Shown here piece after piece: positions 63,186 through 64,000 of a stretch of DNA of 64,000 nucleotides (positions within the stretch are counted from its first letter, which is position 1; each line of letters opens with the position of its first letter). The stretch covers positions 1 through 64,000 of the forward strand of contig NZ_LAJH01000010.1 of NCBI RefSeq assembly GCF_001292625.1, in the 5' to 3' direction. Position numbers and translations under genes: made by a program. This DNA is from Shimia sp. SK013 (GTDB lineage: Bacteria > Pseudomonadota > Alphaproteobacteria > Rhodobacterales > Rhodobacteraceae). A model generated the notes under the pieces. That model saw only the letters and a program-made list of their open reading frames with translations. It ran no database searches and was not told the DNA's origin.

Positions 63186-63775
63186 TGTTGATCAACCGAC
63201 GCAAGGTGAAGCTGGACACCGAGCGCATGATCTTGCGCCCACCGGTGCATTCGGATTTTCGCGAGTGGGCTGAACTGCGCTCAGTCAGTGCGGATTTTTT
63301 GATCCCTTGGGAGCCTATTTGGGCGGCGAGCCACTTGAGCCGGAAGAGTTTCACCAACCGAGTCTACTGGGCGCAACGCTCGATCTCAAATGATACAGCG
63401 GTGCCGCTGTTTCTGGTGCGGCGAGAAGACAACCGGCTTTTAGGGGCCATAACGCTGGACAATATCCGGCGTGGACCAGCCCAAGCCGGAACGCTGGGCT
63501 ATTGGATTGGCGAGTCTTTTGCACGGTCAGGATACATGAGCGAAGCAATTGAAGCGGTGGTGCATCACGCCTTTCAGCGTATGGAGCTGAGCCGGATCGA
63601 AGCCGCCTGTTTGCCGGAGAACGTGGCGAGCCGAGGTGTTTTAGAGAAATCCGGTTTCAAATATGAAGGCGTCGCGCAAAGCTATCTGCAAATCAACGGG
63701 CGTTGGCGCACGCATGTGCTTTATGCTGCGCTGCGCAATGACCGTCGCGGCCGCACGACGGCAGGGCAAGTCTAG
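63185..63775 (+). CDS. GNAT acetyltransferase (RimJ-like)
   Basis: A 196-residue GNAT protein: LDTERMILRPPVHSDFREWAELR at the N-terminus, LLGAITLDNIRRGPAQAGTLGYWIGE and YMSEAIEAVVHHAF, EAACLPENVASRGVLEKSGF. This is the RimJ/RimL layout that acetylates N-termini of ribosomal proteins or small molecules. ATG overlaps the M16 stop (TGATG). Substrate not known. Confidence 0.88.
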   Translation: MLINRRKVKLDTERMILRPPVHSDFREWAELRSVSADFLIPWEPIWAASHLSRKSFTNRVYWAQRSISNDTAVPLFLVRREDNRLLGAITLDNIRRGPAQAGTLGYWIGESFARSGYMSEAIEAVVHHAFQRMELSRIEAACLPENVASRGVLEKSGFKYEGVAQSYLQINGRWRTHVLYAALRNDRRGRTTAGQV

Positions 63776-63911
63776 AGGCGTTTTCGCGCTTACTTCCAGA
63801 CCTTTAGACGTCAAAGTTCTTTCAAACCACCGAAGTTGACACAGCTTTTGAAAACGGTGAGCGCGGTTTGGCGTTCTTTCTGCTATCCTGACAAAAAGGA
63901 AGGAGCGCCGG

Positions 63912-64000
63912 ATGCGGTTTGTCTTGATACTTCTTTGTTTGTCGATGACCACGGCAGTGGCCGCGCAGGAGCGACGGCCGAGCCATTGTATCGCGCTGGC
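63912..64000 (+). CDS. Exported protein, 5' end only (truncated by window)
   Basis: About 29 codons are present: a signal peptide MRFVLILLCLSMTTAVAA followed by QERRPSHCIAL. RBS AAGGAAGGAGCG precedes the ATG. The gene runs off the right edge. The visible start (PSHCIAL) resembles, from memory, an exported MBL-fold hydrolase found after this M16/GNAT pair in some Rhodobacteraceae, but this is a weak hint. Confidence 0.6.
   Translation, partial: MRFVLILLCLSMTTAVAAQERRPSHCIAL

Overview
The window is a gene-dense, moderately GC-rich bacterial chromosome segment that fits an alphaproteobacterium of the Rhodobacterales (Roseobacter group). The main reasons are the propionyl-CoA block (pccR, pccB, small lipoproteins, pccA, mutase), the cytochrome aa3 block (ctaC, ctaB, a small membrane protein, ctaG, ctaE, SURF1, thrC, M16 protease), the NDUFA12-like/mlaD/DUF2155/aat/accC/accB run, a 450-residue prolyl-tRNA synthetase and an FnrL-type box. 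I saw no rRNA, tRNA, insertion sequence, prophage or CRISPR array. Composition and function are read by eye; no search was run.

Layout: 1-5.1 kb holds choline dehydrogenase, a lipoprotein, a DUF465 protein, an alpha/beta hydrolase and the PccR-type regulator. 5.3-18.1 kb holds an MFS exporter and the propionate pathway: pccB, a cupin, six small genes (three of them exported or lipoproteins), pccA, a membrane protein, an aldo/keto reductase, a DUF4174 protein, a sulfotransferase-like protein and methylmalonyl-CoA mutase. 18.1-22.2 kb carries a secreted tail-collar protein and a chain of tightly packed housekeeping genes (VOC, GNAT, TerB-DnaJ, EEP nuclease-like). 22.2-30.1 kb is a leftward block: AI-2E-type permease, Hda, polyphosphate kinase, Ppx/GppA, plus an OafA-type acyltransferase. 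30.2-36.8 kb has proS, a MerR/membrane protein divergon, a serine hydrolase, the Lol lipoprotein exporter, a thioesterase and a Tag-like protein. 36.9-38.3 kb looks like an accessory insert (a DUF6678-like protein and a predicted HExxH metalloprotein) placed just before clpP-clpX. 40.9-49.8 kb has ArsC-like, RidA, a DMT exporter, the NDUFA12-like/mlaD/DUF2155 run, aat, acetyl-CoA carboxylase subunits accC-accB, a PAS-LuxR regulator, an orphan binding protein and the scoAB CoA transferase. 49.9-56.1 kb has an L,D-transpeptidase, topA, dprA and tldD. 56.1-64 kb has the cytochrome oxidase assembly block followed by thrC, an M16 peptidase, a GNAT protein and the start of another exported protein.

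How it works together: PccR senses short-chain acyl-CoA metabolism and probably acts through TTTGC repeats found both at its own promoter and in front of pccB. PccAB plus the mutase convert propionyl-CoA to succinyl-CoA (the epimerase is not here). A perfect FNR-type box between tldD and ctaC suggests oxygen control of the aa3 oxidase genes. A 22-bp MerR dyad sits in an over-long promoter spacer that points at a small membrane protein. The least explained pieces are the DUF6678/HExxH insert, the small-gene island inside the pcc locus, and an in-frame 15-bp repeat in a mini-ORF downstream of clpX.
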